Shown here: positions 7,317 to 15,623 of the stretch, piece by piece | Layout of the letters: each line of letters begins with the position of its first letter | How positions within the stretch are numbered: the stretch's first letter is position 1 | Source: JBDKTH01 sp964558295 | GTDB lineage: Bacteria; Planctomycetota; Planctomycetia; Pirellulales; Thermoguttaceae | Assembly (NCBI GenBank): GCA_964558295.1 | Contig: CAZLDQ010000092.1 | Coordinates: forward strand, 1-22,024 | DNA: 22,024 nucleotides | Direction: 5' to 3' | Program-made: the position numbers and the translations under genes | The notes under the pieces: generated by a model | Databases searched by the model: none | Told to the model about the DNA's origin: nothing | The model's input: the letters and a program-made list of their open reading frames with translations, nothing else

Positions 7317-7340
7317 ACAAACGCACGGCCGCCCACCTAG
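7122..7340 (+). CDS. Possible small ORF, 72 aa, doubtful
   Basis: An ATG preceded by AAAGGAG at a spacing of 8 opens a 72-residue frame rich in Arg, Ser and Pro (RSSSCSASRRLDARFASSAA). The ribosome binding site is better than that of many real genes here. However, the composition is what GC-rich non-coding DNA gives, no domain or membrane segment is visible, and the frame runs through the strong hairpins at 7161-7186 and 7217-7260. I record it because of the start signal; the structured-RNA reading of the same stretch is at least as likely. Confidence 0.2.
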   Translation: MQRPPKRRNTIECDERPSDRSSSCSASRRLDARFASSAADSRCGKPPPHPPPETFRQRFVRFVDETNARPPT

Positions 7341-7436
7341 AGCCGAATCGGGGCAAGGGGTGGACCACGGGTTTCACTCCCCTGAAGACGAGCGGATCAC
7401 GAAAGCACGACAACCATCGGTCCTCCGTGGCGTTCC

Positions 7437-10184
7437 CTACCGAAGACGCCGGGCGGCAGGGCGACGGCTCGTGGCGGGCGTGGCTCCGGCCGCTTTGTCG
7501 CTGGCGGCGGGGGACGACGTGACCAGGATGTGCTTGTCGAGATACTTCTTCGCCACGGCCACGACATCGTCGAGCGTGACGGCCGAGATTCGGGCGTCGA
7601 ACGTCTCGTCGTAGTCGTAGCCCAGGCCGTAAAGCTCATCGGAGGCGGCCTGCTGGGCCTGTTCGCTGATGGCGGTGTTTTCCTGGGCATGGCGAGCCAG
7701 TACGAGTTGTCGCGCGGTGGCGAACTCCTGCGGGGTGATCTCTCCGGCCTTGGCGCGGGCGATGTTCCGCTGGATGCGGTCAATCACTTCCGTGATCTTC
7801 TCCGGCTGGGTCTGGGCGAGAATGGCGAAATAGCCCGGTGCCGGGCCGGTGATCTGGAAGGCGTGGACGTAGTAGACCAAGCCCGCTCCGCGCAGTTCGT
7901 TGTGCAGCCAGCCGCCAGGGTAGTCATATCCGGAAAGGATCGTGTCCAACAGGACCAAAGCCGCGTAATCCTGCTTGTCGAGCGTGCTGACCCCCGGATA
8001 GCCGAGCAAGACCATCCCGGTCTGCTTGCCAGTCTGTTTGTGGGCTACGATCGACTGCGGAATGCCGTTGGGGCGATCGAAGCGAATGGCGGGGAAATCG
8101 GGAACCGGCTTGAGATGGCCGAAGTGCTGCTCCACAATCTTCAGCGCGGCCTCGGGCGCAATGTCGCCAAAGACGGTCACGACCATATTGTTGGGGACGA
8201 AGTATTTGGCATGGTAGGCCCGCAGATCGGCGGCCGTCAGGGCCTTGACCGTCTCCACCTTACCGCCCTGGATCAGGTGGTAGGGACTGATTGCGGGGAG
8301 CTTGTCGTAGAAGAACTCGAAGATTTCTTGCTGCGGATGATTGGCCCGACGCGCAATCGCCCCCAAGGCACGCTGCTTGGCTGTTTGGAACTCGGCCTCG
8401 GGGAAACTGGGTTGCAGGAAGCATTCGGCAAACAGGGCGGCCGCCTGAGGGAAGTCCTCGCGAAGCGTCGTCACCGACCCGTAGATCGTGTTCCGACCCG
8501 CCGTCATGGTGAACTGCCCGCCGATCGAATCATAGTATTCAGCGATCTCTTGGGCTGAGTGCTTGGCGGTCCCCTGGTCGAGCATAGTCCCGAGCAGAGC
8601 CGAACGGCCTGCCGTTTCGGGCGTGTCAACCAGCGACCCAGCCAACACGTAGGCCTGGAGATTGACCAGCGGCAGATGCGAATCGCGTTTGATGATCACG
8701 CGCAATCCATTGGCCAGTTGCAGACGGCGTGCTTTTTCTTCCCCGGCGGTTGTCGGGACGATTTTGTTGTTGGCGGCTCCTCCTGGTGGGGCGATCACGA
8801 CCCGGTTGAGTCGTTGGGGCACCAGGTAGCGCTGGGCAACGTCGCGGATCTGTTCTGCGGTAACCTTTTGGATGTTCTCCACATACTTCTGGTCAAACAG
8901 CGGGTCGCCGGCAGTGATGAAGCTGCGTCCAAGACTTTCGGCCACTTGTTGGACTGTCTGTCGGCCAAAGACCAATTCGGCCGCCTTCTGCTTCTTGGCC
9001 TTGGCCAGTTCCGTGGGGCTGACCAGTTCGGTCTTCAGCCGGTAGACCTCGCGAAGCATTTCCTCTGCGGCCTGCTGCCACTTGTCCGGGGTGGTGCTGG
9101 CAAACACGCCGAACCAGCCGCGCACGAAGTGGGGCGTGTAACTGGCCGAGTCAATCGAGAGCACCAGGGATTGTTCGTATTTCAGACGCCGGACCAACCG
9201 CGAGCTATCGCCTTCGCCGAGAATATATGCGGCCAGATCGAGGGCATAGAGATCGGGGTTCGCCAGTTCCACCGTCGGCCAAGCCAACACCAGGTCGTAG
9301 GTCGAGCCGTCCATTTCCCGGAAGGCCTCGCGGGGGTCCAACTGCTGGGGCTCGTCATCCATCGCTACGTAGGTTTCTCGACCCCGCGGCGTGCCCGCCC
9401 ACTGTCGGGCCACCTGGTCCAGGACGTCCTGAGTCTTCACGTCGCCGACGACGACGAACACCTGGTTGTTGGGAATGTAGCGTTCCCGATAAAAGTCGAT
9501 GATCGCCTCGTTGCTGGTGCTGTTAAGCACGTCGAGGTAGCCGATCACCGGGTGCCGGGCCGGATGCTGCGTGTAGATCGTCTGCCCCAGGAGCTTCCAG
9601 AGGACCCGCGTGCGGTTGACCTCGCCGTCGGCCAGTTCGCGTTTGACGACGCGCAGCTCACGTTCGAATTCCGACGGTTCGAACGTGATCCGTTGCATCG
9701 AATCTGCTAGGAGCTCGATGGCCGTCATCGTATTCTTGGCTGGGCAATCGATGAAGTAGGCGGTCAGGTAGTCGGACGTATAAGCATTCGTGGCTCCGCC
9801 GAAGGTATCGATGATCTCTTCGATCTGTTTTTCGCTCCGTTTGGTAGTGGTCCCACCGGCGACGACGTGTTCCAAGACGTGGCTCACGCCGGCCCCCACG
9901 TCGCGTCCCGCGAACGCCCCCCCCGTGTTTTTTACGAAACAGCGGACGGTCGCCACTGGGGCGGCATGGTTTTCCTGGACTAGGACGGTCAGGCCGTTGG
10001 AGAGGGTGGCCAGCGTGATCCCCTCGGGCAATTGGCGGACACTGGTGTATTGCGGAAGCTCGGGCGAAGGGGAGGCGGGGACGTCGGCCGCCACGGCCTC
10101 GGCGACGCTAAGGCCGACAACCCCCGTCAAAATCGCGACAAAAAGGATAAACGACGGCCACCGTCCGACGATGTTTTCATCCAT
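7437..10184 (-). CDS. Secreted M16 (pitrilysin/insulinase) family zinc metalloprotease
   Basis: This 915-residue protein has a signal peptide (residues 1-33, ending VAEAVAA) and two M16 halves. The N-terminal half carries the inverted zinc motif HVLEH (His102, Glu105, His106) in GAGVSHVLEHVVAGG. Glu183 lies 77 residues after His106, at the spacing of the third zinc ligand in pitrilysin, so the active site looks intact. The C-terminal half (from about residue 495, LQLANGLRVIIKRD) lacks HxxEH, as expected for the partner domain that closes the chamber. It probably degrades peptides in the periplasm. The ATG at 10184 is preferred over an upstream GTG (10235) because AAGGA lies 10 bases before it and the signal peptide then starts properly. 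It appears to be transcribed alone from the promoter at 10225-10252. Confidence 0.93.
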   Translation of the reverse strand: MDENIVGRWPSFILFVAILTGVVGLSVAEAVAADVPASPSPELPQYTSVRQLPEGITLATLSNGLTVLVQENHAAPVATVRCFVKNTGGAFAGRDVGAGVSHVLEHVVAGGTTTKRSEKQIEEIIDTFGGATNAYTSDYLTAYFIDCPAKNTMTAIELLADSMQRITFEPSEFERELRVVKRELADGEVNRTRVLWKLLGQTIYTQHPARHPVIGYLDVLNSTSNEAIIDFYRERYIPNNQVFVVVGDVKTQDVLDQVARQWAGTPRGRETYVAMDDEPQQLDPREAFREMDGSTYDLVLAWPTVELANPDLYALDLAAYILGEGDSSRLVRRLKYEQSLVLSIDSASYTPHFVRGWFGVFASTTPDKWQQAAEEMLREVYRLKTELVSPTELAKAKKQKAAELVFGRQTVQQVAESLGRSFITAGDPLFDQKYVENIQKVTAEQIRDVAQRYLVPQRLNRVVIAPPGGAANNKIVPTTAGEEKARRLQLANGLRVIIKRDSHLPLVNLQAYVLAGSLVDTPETAGRSALLGTMLDQGTAKHSAQEIAEYYDSIGGQFTMTAGRNTIYGSVTTLREDFPQAAALFAECFLQPSFPEAEFQTAKQRALGAIARRANHPQQEIFEFFYDKLPAISPYHLIQGGKVETVKALTAADLRAYHAKYFVPNNMVVTVFGDIAPEAALKIVEQHFGHLKPVPDFPAIRFDRPNGIPQSIVAHKQTGKQTGMVLLGYPGVSTLDKQDYAALVLLDTILSGYDYPGGWLHNELRGAGLVYYVHAFQITGPAPGYFAILAQTQPEKITEVIDRIQRNIARAKAGEITPQEFATARQLVLARHAQENTAISEQAQQAASDELYGLGYDYDETFDARISAVTLDDVVAVAKKYLDKHILVTSSPAASDKAAGATPATSRRPAARRLR

Positions 10185-10224
10185 ACGGAATAGTCCTTCC
10201 GGAAAGCTTCGAACAAGTCCAACA

Positions 10225-10252
10225 ATCGTATGCACACGATCGATTGTGACAA
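10225..10252 (-). promoter_or_regulatory. Sigma-70-like promoter for the M16 protease gene
   Basis: On the minus strand TTGTCA (10252-10247) and TACGAT (10230-10225) are separated by 16 bp, placing transcription start about 34 bases before the ATG. The spacer overlaps an ATCGT-6-ACGAT inverted repeat, which could be an operator. The rest of the 252-bp gap up to 10436 holds a small GGGGA/TCCCC hairpin (10318-10331) and no convincing promoter for the + strand gene. Confidence 0.5.
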
Positions 10253-10436
10253 ATCCCCGGACCTTGGGGTAGAGCGCTTGTCAGTTTCATGTGTTGACCG
10301 GTTGATCCGGATTGTGAGGGGATTAGTCCCCCCATTGTTTTAATGTACATCTGCCACATATGGGTCAAGGGAATCCTATACTTGCATATCGGAGGGGGAC
10401 ACTTCTCGGGCCTCTTGTTCTGGACAGAACCGCATC

Positions 10437-11882
10437 ATGCAACTGCCGCGAGACAATGCGCCGCAAGCCGATTTGGGCGATTTCCACCTAATCCTCGACG
10501 GCATGGCGCCGGAACAGACGTCGGTCGAAGATCTTTCCCGACGTCAGGCCGCTATGCTGGCCTTTGCTCGCCGGGCAAGCGCCCAGCCGGAAATCAGCGT
10601 GTTGATGCAAGATGCGATGGCCTTGCTTTCCGAGGCCTTGGGGACCGAGTTGGGCGGGGTGGGGGAAGTACTCCCCGACGGTCAGACCTTGGTGATGCGT
10701 GTGGCCGCAACCGACAAGCATGGCAAGCTGGTCAATCCGATTACGCATGACACGCCCTTATCGGCCGAGGGGTCGATGGCCGGGTTCGTATTGAAAACGG
10801 CCTGCCCCGCAGTCATTCCCAATCTCGCGTCCGAGAAACGTTTCACCGATCTCTTGTTGCGACGGTTGGGGGTGATCAGCGCCCTGTGTGTCCCGCTCAG
10901 TCTGGGGGAGGAAGGATTCGGCGTCCTGGGTGCGTATGCCAAGAAAGAACGCCACTTCAGTAACGACGACGTCTACGTGGCCGAGACCGTGGGCCATCTT
11001 CTGATCGCTTCGATCGCGCGGACACGCGCAGAAATGCAGTATGCCCAACAGCGGGAACTCACCTCGTCCATTCTGGAGATGGTTGACAGCCTGTGCCTCA
11101 CACTTGACCTCCGCGGCGTCTTACTCGATGTGAATCCGGCCGGTCAGCGGGTAACCGGCTTCTCGCTGGAAGAGCTTCGTGGTAGGCCGATCTGGCAGAC
11201 ATTGCTCGTGCCGGAGGAAATTGAGCTGGTCCGCGGTTTCCTCAGCACGAGCACGTCCCGGGTTTGCCCATGCGAGTTCGAAAGCTCATTTCTCACGAAG
11301 AGCGGCACGCGACGCCGTGCCGTCTGGTCGCTCCGGGTGGTTTCCAACGAGAGCGGCCATCCCACCCGAATCCTGATGATCGGCAACGACCGTACTCAGC
11401 AGATGGAAACGGAGTGTGAGTTGCGCAAGACACGCGAGATTGCCGATCGTGCGACCCGAATGGTCGAAGAACTCCGCAGCCGCGTCAACAAGGCGGCAGA
11501 TCTGGCCGCCGGGGTCGACCTGGCCAAAGAAGCGATGGCACTGCAGAAGGAGGAGCCAGCGGAACCGGGTGTCCGCCGGGAACAGCGAGCCAGTCCACGT
11601 CTGGCCTACCACTATTACCAACTTATCGCTCCGCTTTACACGGGCAACCGGATGCCTCCGCGCAAGGAGTTCTTTCCCGTCGAATGCAACGACATCTCGG
11701 CCGGAGGGATCTCCTTCCTGTTCGACCGGCGTCCTGATTTCGAATTCCTGGTGGTCGCTCTCGGGCGGCAGCCGGAAGAGACGTTTTTCACGGCCCATGT
11801 GGTGCGGGTGGCCAAAAAGGAGCAGGACGGCAATACCCGCTACCTGGTCGGTTGTCGCTTCACCGGCCGAATCTCGCTGTGA
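10437..11882 (+). CDS. GAF-PAS-PilZ protein, candidate c-di-GMP receptor
   Basis: This 481-residue soluble protein has three domains. A GAF domain is at about 35-200 (GVISALCVPLSLGEEGFGVLGAYAKKERHF). A PAS domain is at about 205-325 (SSILEMVDSLCLTLDLRGVLLDVNPAGQRVTGFSLEEL). A short helical linker leads to a C-terminal PilZ-type domain (384-481). The two c-di-GMP contacts of PilZ are present: RxxxR as RASPR (Arg384, Arg388) and DxSxxG as DISAGG (Asp419, Ser421, Gly424). There is no kinase, GGDEF or EAL domain, so it is a sensor-receptor and not an enzyme. The last 98 residues align with the end of the next protein, sharing EFFPV.C.D and YLVGCRFT.R. The ATG at 10437 has no strong ribosome binding site but I see no better start. 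Confidence 0.85.
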   Translation: MQLPRDNAPQADLGDFHLILDGMAPEQTSVEDLSRRQAAMLAFARRASAQPEISVLMQDAMALLSEALGTELGGVGEVLPDGQTLVMRVAATDKHGKLVNPITHDTPLSAEGSMAGFVLKTACPAVIPNLASEKRFTDLLLRRLGVISALCVPLSLGEEGFGVLGAYAKKERHFSNDDVYVAETVGHLLIASIARTRAEMQYAQQRELTSSILEMVDSLCLTLDLRGVLLDVNPAGQRVTGFSLEELRGRPIWQTLLVPEEIELVRGFLSTSTSRVCPCEFESSFLTKSGTRRRAVWSLRVVSNESGHPTRILMIGNDRTQQMETECELRKTREIADRATRMVEELRSRVNKAADLAAGVDLAKEAMALQKEEPAEPGVRREQRASPRLAYHYYQLIAPLYTGNRMPPRKEFFPVECNDISAGGISFLFDRRPDFEFLVVALGRQPEETFFTAHVVRVAKKEQDGNTRYLVGCRFTGRISL

Positions 11883-11923
11883 GTTCCTGGCTAAGAACCC
11901 GACAGTCTTGGGATGTGTCCCTG

Positions 11924-12853
11924 ATGGATTCGCTAAACCACCCCTGCCTCAACACGCCGGCTACCGACTTCAAGAACCTGGGAGCGTTGCTGGCCGCGTC
12001 TAGCCCGTTGCCCACGGATATCGCCGCATTGGTTCCACAACCGCATCTCTTGCCCCTCTTCCGAAATGTCGCGGCCTTGCTGGGCGAGGTGATCCAGGCC
12101 GATCTGACGGGGGCAGCCGAACTTCTGGAAAACGGCACGTTGGTGAGCCGAAGCGTCGGCGCCGGCGTTGAAGGCGAGCAGGCCGGTCAAACCCTCGCCT
12201 ATCCGTCCGCCTCCGGTTCGGCATCCTCGCTTTCGACGTATGCCTTGCGTGCCGGCAATGTGATTACCAGCGCGGAAATTGCCGTCGACGGGCGGTTCAA
12301 CGACGAGTTTCTCCGCGACCTTGGTGTGCGCAGTGCGGTCTGCGTTCCGTTGCGTGCCTATGACAAGACCATCGGGACACTGGAATTCTACCGCTTCAAG
12401 AAGCAGCCCTTCATTCCTGCCGACGTCCAGCTCATTGAGGTTGTCAGCCGCCAACTTGGCGTTCTCGTACGCCAGATCCGGGACGAACAGGCCGCCCAGG
12501 TCGCGTCGCAGAGCGAGTCGCGCAAGCAGGGCTCGACCAGTCGACAGGGCGCTGAGGAGCGAACCAGTCCCCGGCGAAAGTCCCCCTATCGCCAGATGAT
12601 CTCTCCGGGCGTTGGGGGACGATCGCCGACACGGGAGGAGTTCTTCCCCGTCTGGTGCAAGGACCTTTCCGGCGGTGGGTTCTCCATCTATTTGGAGAAT
12701 CCTCCCACTTTTCACCACTTGATTGTCGCCCTGGGATTACCCCCCCACGTCAAATTCTGCCGCGCTGAGGCGATGCATGTGCAACCGGTGGAGGTGGATG
12801 GACGGCGGATCTATCTGGTCGGCTGCCGTTTCACCAGCCGCGTTTACCTCTGA
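11924..12853 (+). CDS. GAF-PilZ protein, candidate c-di-GMP receptor (paralog of the preceding gene)
   Basis: This 309-residue protein starts at ATG 11924, 41 bp after the preceding stop. Upstream in-frame starts would overlap the previous gene and add residues with no domain. A GAF domain covers about 45-190 (LGVRSAVCVPLRAYDKTIGTLEFYRFKKQPF). A charged linker (about 190-212) leads to a PilZ-type domain (213-309) with RTSPR (Arg213, Arg217) and DLSGGG (Asp247 onward). Compared with its neighbour it has the GAF and PilZ parts but no PAS, so the pair probably arose by duplication with gain or loss of the PAS segment. Co-transcription with the upstream gene is likely. Target and signal are unknown. 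Confidence 0.85.
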   Translation: MDSLNHPCLNTPATDFKNLGALLAASSPLPTDIAALVPQPHLLPLFRNVAALLGEVIQADLTGAAELLENGTLVSRSVGAGVEGEQAGQTLAYPSASGSASSLSTYALRAGNVITSAEIAVDGRFNDEFLRDLGVRSAVCVPLRAYDKTIGTLEFYRFKKQPFIPADVQLIEVVSRQLGVLVRQIRDEQAAQVASQSESRKQGSTSRQGAEERTSPRRKSPYRQMISPGVGGRSPTREEFFPVWCKDLSGGGFSIYLENPPTFHHLIVALGLPPHVKFCRAEAMHVQPVEVDGRRIYLVGCRFTSRVYL

Positions 12854-12861
12854 GCAACTGC

Positions 12862-12890
12862 TTGTGATCGTTGGCTGAACCCGCTAGAAT
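12862..12890 (+). promoter_or_regulatory. Sigma-70-like promoter for the cytochrome c peroxidase gene
   Basis: TTGTGA (12862-12867) and TAGAAT (12885-12890) are separated by exactly 17 bp. They lie in the 89-bp gap before the peroxidase gene, giving a leader of about 45 bases, with AAGGAG 8 bases before the ATG at 12943. Confidence 0.55.
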
Positions 12891-12942
12891 GTCGCCGCAA
12901 GCTGGTCGAGGTGAAGCCCCGATGTGAACAAGGAGTGCCCTA

Positions 12943-14178
12943 ATGGATGCGACAAAGAGCCCCTGGTTGGTGACGGTTTGCTCGCTCACTGCATTAGCAT
13001 TGTCTGCCGGCTGTCGTCCCACCGAAGTGCCGTCGGTGTCTGACAACCCGCCGGTTGCGGCGTCAGTCGTCGAGAGTCAGTCTCCCAGGGAAACGGCCCA
13101 GGCCCAGGAAGGTTCTGCGTCTAAGACTGGCGTGGAGGCTCCTGGGGCCCCGGAAATGAAACCGGCCAACGAGGGCAAGCCAGAAGAGCCTGGGCCCCAA
13201 GCCGAGGACAAAGTCCCTGCTGAGAAGAACACGGCGAAAGCCGAGTTGCCCAAGATCCCGTTAGGGCTCCCCGCCCTCCAAGTCCCCGTCGGTAATCCCA
13301 TGACGCCTGAGAAAGTCGAACTGGGCAAGATGCTCTATTTTGACAAACGCGTCAGCAAGGACGGCACGATCTCCTGCGCCACCTGCCATAACCCCAAGGA
13401 AGGCTGGTCGGAGCGGAAGGCAACGAGCCTGGGAATCCACGAGCAACGGGGGGGACGCAATTCGCCGACGGTGATCAACGCGGCCTATGCAGCCGCCCAG
13501 TTCTGGGACGGCCGCGCGGCAACGCTGGAAGAGCAGGCCACCGGTCCGGTGGAGAATCCCATCGAGATGGGCAACACGATGGAAGCCGTGGTCGCTCAGT
13601 TCTCCAAGATTCCTGACTATCAAGAGCGGTTCCAGAAGGTTTTTGGCACCGGGGTGACCAAGGAGGGGTTTGCCATGGCCATCGCCGCCTTCGAACGGAC
13701 CGTGCTCAGCGGCAATTCTCCGTACGACCGCTATCAGAAGGGCGACAAGCAGGCTCTGACCGACGCCCAAATCCGGGGCTTGGATCTGTTTGATGGAACC
13801 GGCTGCGCCGACTGTCACAAGCCGCCGCTGTTTAGCACATATGAGTATCGCAATGCGGGCGTCGGCATGGATCAGGCGAAGCCCGACATCGGCCGCCAGG
13901 AAGTTACGGGTAAGGAGAGCGACAGGGGGCGGTTCCGCATTCCCTCCTTGCGCGAGGTGGCCAACACGGCCCCCTATTTCCATGACGGTACGGCCAAGAC
14001 GCTCGAAGAGGCTGTTGCCCTGATGGCTCGCGGTGGCAAGGACAATCCCAACTTGTCACCCGAGATGGAGGCGATCCGTGACGCCAAGTTGACCGAGCAG
14101 GACCAGAAGGATCTCGTCGAGTTCCTCAAGGCCCTCTCCGGCGACTATCCGATTATCGACGAGCCGAAGCTGCCGTAG
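12943..14178 (+). CDS. Di-heme cytochrome c peroxidase / MauG family lipoprotein
   Basis: This is a 411-residue lipoprotein of the bacterial cytochrome c peroxidase family, which reduces hydrogen peroxide with electrons from a small c-type cytochrome or a related donor. The signal peptide ends in LSAGC (Cys24), so it should be membrane-anchored outside the cytoplasm. Residues about 25-100 are a Pro/Glu/Ala/Lys-rich tether. Two heme c sites follow: CATCH (Cys145, Cys148, His149) and CADCH (Cys288, Cys291, His292). Family landmarks include FDKRVSKDGTISCATCH, RNSPTVINAAY, FWDGRA, AFERTVLSGNSPYDRY and the C-terminal PYFHDGTAKTLEEAV. Length and motif order fit the family apart from the added tether. 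A possible weak terminator (short GCC/GGC stem then T6 at 14200-14205) follows. A MauG-like modifying role is the alternative. Confidence 0.93.
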   Translation: MDATKSPWLVTVCSLTALALSAGCRPTEVPSVSDNPPVAASVVESQSPRETAQAQEGSASKTGVEAPGAPEMKPANEGKPEEPGPQAEDKVPAEKNTAKAELPKIPLGLPALQVPVGNPMTPEKVELGKMLYFDKRVSKDGTISCATCHNPKEGWSERKATSLGIHEQRGGRNSPTVINAAYAAAQFWDGRAATLEEQATGPVENPIEMGNTMEAVVAQFSKIPDYQERFQKVFGTGVTKEGFAMAIAAFERTVLSGNSPYDRYQKGDKQALTDAQIRGLDLFDGTGCADCHKPPLFSTYEYRNAGVGMDQAKPDIGRQEVTGKESDRGRFRIPSLREVANTAPYFHDGTAKTLEEAVALMARGGKDNPNLSPEMEAIRDAKLTEQDQKDLVEFLKALSGDYPIIDEPKLP

Positions 14179-14340
14179 GTAACGCCAGGCGGCTGTCCGT
14201 TTTTTGTTCCACGTGCCCGATTTGTTGCCTCTCGGATTGTTAACACTGTTCTCCTCGCGCTCTGCGGTGAGGAAGAGCGTTACGCGGAACGTGAGGACTA
14301 TGAAGTTGGCCACCTGAGAAGCGATAAATGGGCGCGCTCG

Positions 14341-15555
14341 CTACGGTGACTTTCGGCAGCGCACCAGCGACATCAAGGCGAAAGCCGTGCCGTACTGCTG
14401 GTGATAGTCGTAGAGGGGAAAATCCCACCAGGAGCCGTCCTTTTCCTGAAGACGGAGTAACACCTGGGCCAGGTGGTCCTGATAGCCGCTACGTTCTGCA
14501 GAAGGAAGCAGCTCCATACAGCGGGCCGCGTAGTAGTGGCCGTAGTAGAAGAAATAGCCGGCCACGGCCGCAAACGACTCGTGGGGAACCGGACGCTTGC
14601 GTCCCATGTCGAGCCAGCCGTTGCGGGCGAACAGCCGATCCAGCCAGTCGCAGAAGACCTGGTCGGTGACTTGGTCGTCGCCCCACAAGCGCAAGGCAAG
14701 GTTGCAGGCTTGCGATCGTCCCAGACTGCCGGCCGGCCGATTGATCTCGTGCATCGGCTGGTATTTGAGATATTCGCCATAACAATAGCTGAAGTCCGGC
14801 TTGCGTTGCCGGAGGATTGATGCGACAGCCCGCTGGATCGACTTCTCCGGAACCTCGATCCCGGCCTCCTTGGCCTCGTGGAGCGCAACCAATACGGTCG
14901 CCGAGACGAAGCTGATCGAAGAACCGCCCGGGCGTTTGGCATGCACTTCCAGATCGTAGTAACACCAGCCGCCATCGATGCACTCGTAGCGTTGGAGCAT
15001 GTCGATCTGTTCACTCAGAAGCGCGCGGAGTCGCTGGCGGCGGGGCGCGTCGTCGGGCTTCAACGCCAGGAGCCGGACGAGGGCGTGAATCGCATAGGCA
15101 TGGCCCCAGTTGTTGTAGAGAGCCGTTCCGTCGGCGCGACGCAGCTTGGGAAGGTTCTCGACCAACCATGCTTCGCCACGGGCAACCGCCTGCAAGGCGT
15201 CGTCCCGTCCTCCGGCGCTTTCTAGAAGGGCGGCAATGCCCATCGACGTGACCGCCGTACGAAACGCCTGATGAGCGCCAGGGATCGGCGCATAGACATT
15301 CAGGTCTTTGGTGCGGCGGGCGGAGCCCCAGGAACCGTCCTTGTTCTGTCGGGTCAGGAGAAAGTCGATTCCACGGCCAATGGCCGCTTCGAGATCCTGC
15401 GCATTGACCGGCGACGCCGGCGCGGCACGAGGGATGTGCTCTGCCTGATCATCCCTGCTTGCACCGCGGGCCTGAGGCACGTACGGCAGGCTGAAAACTA
15501 TCAGGGTGGCGACGATCAGACTGCCGATCCTCATGCGCTGGCGAGAGACTGACAT
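14341..15555 (-). CDS. Secreted alpha-toroid repeat protein (prenyltransferase / squalene-oxidase repeat type)
   Basis: This 404-residue protein has an N-terminal signal peptide (residues about 1-32). It also has repeats of the kind found in terpene cyclases and prenyltransferase beta subunits: QNKDGSWGS (Gln70-Trp76) and, near the end, QEKDGSWWDFP (from Gln370) followed by YGTAFALMSL. It lacks the DxDD catalytic motif of squalene-hopene cyclase, and with a signal peptide it is probably not a cyclase. Many planctomycete proteins with this fold have unknown, perhaps binding, functions. The ATG at 15555 is chosen because AAGGGA lies 7 bases upstream and the signal peptide then begins cleanly. 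It lies 68 bp after the membrane-fusion gene on the same strand, so the two are probably one operon. Confidence 0.78.
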   Translation of the reverse strand: MSVSRQRMRIGSLIVATLIVFSLPYVPQARGASRDDQAEHIPRAAPASPVNAQDLEAAIGRGIDFLLTRQNKDGSWGSARRTKDLNVYAPIPGAHQAFRTAVTSMGIAALLESAGGRDDALQAVARGEAWLVENLPKLRRADGTALYNNWGHAYAIHALVRLLALKPDDAPRRQRLRALLSEQIDMLQRYECIDGGWCYYDLEVHAKRPGGSSISFVSATVLVALHEAKEAGIEVPEKSIQRAVASILRQRKPDFSYCYGEYLKYQPMHEINRPAGSLGRSQACNLALRLWGDDQVTDQVFCDWLDRLFARNGWLDMGRKRPVPHESFAAVAGYFFYYGHYYAARCMELLPSAERSGYQDHLAQVLLRLQEKDGSWWDFPLYDYHQQYGTAFALMSLVRCRKSP

Positions 15556-15623
15556 TACCGTCCCTTGATTTCTGTATGCCTGGAATTCCCTCTTCCCGAG
15601 AGCGTGGAGGCTGCCTGGAGCTC

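Noticed and set aside
7530..9710. Two long + strand frames (342 and 383 aa) opposite the M16 gene
   Set aside because: The minus strand encodes a full M16 protease with all zinc ligands; the + strand frames are mirror frames with no recognisable domain.
14200..14205. Strong terminator after the peroxidase gene
   Set aside because: There is a run of six T, but the stem before it is only about 3 bp, so I mention it only as a weak possibility in the gene entry.
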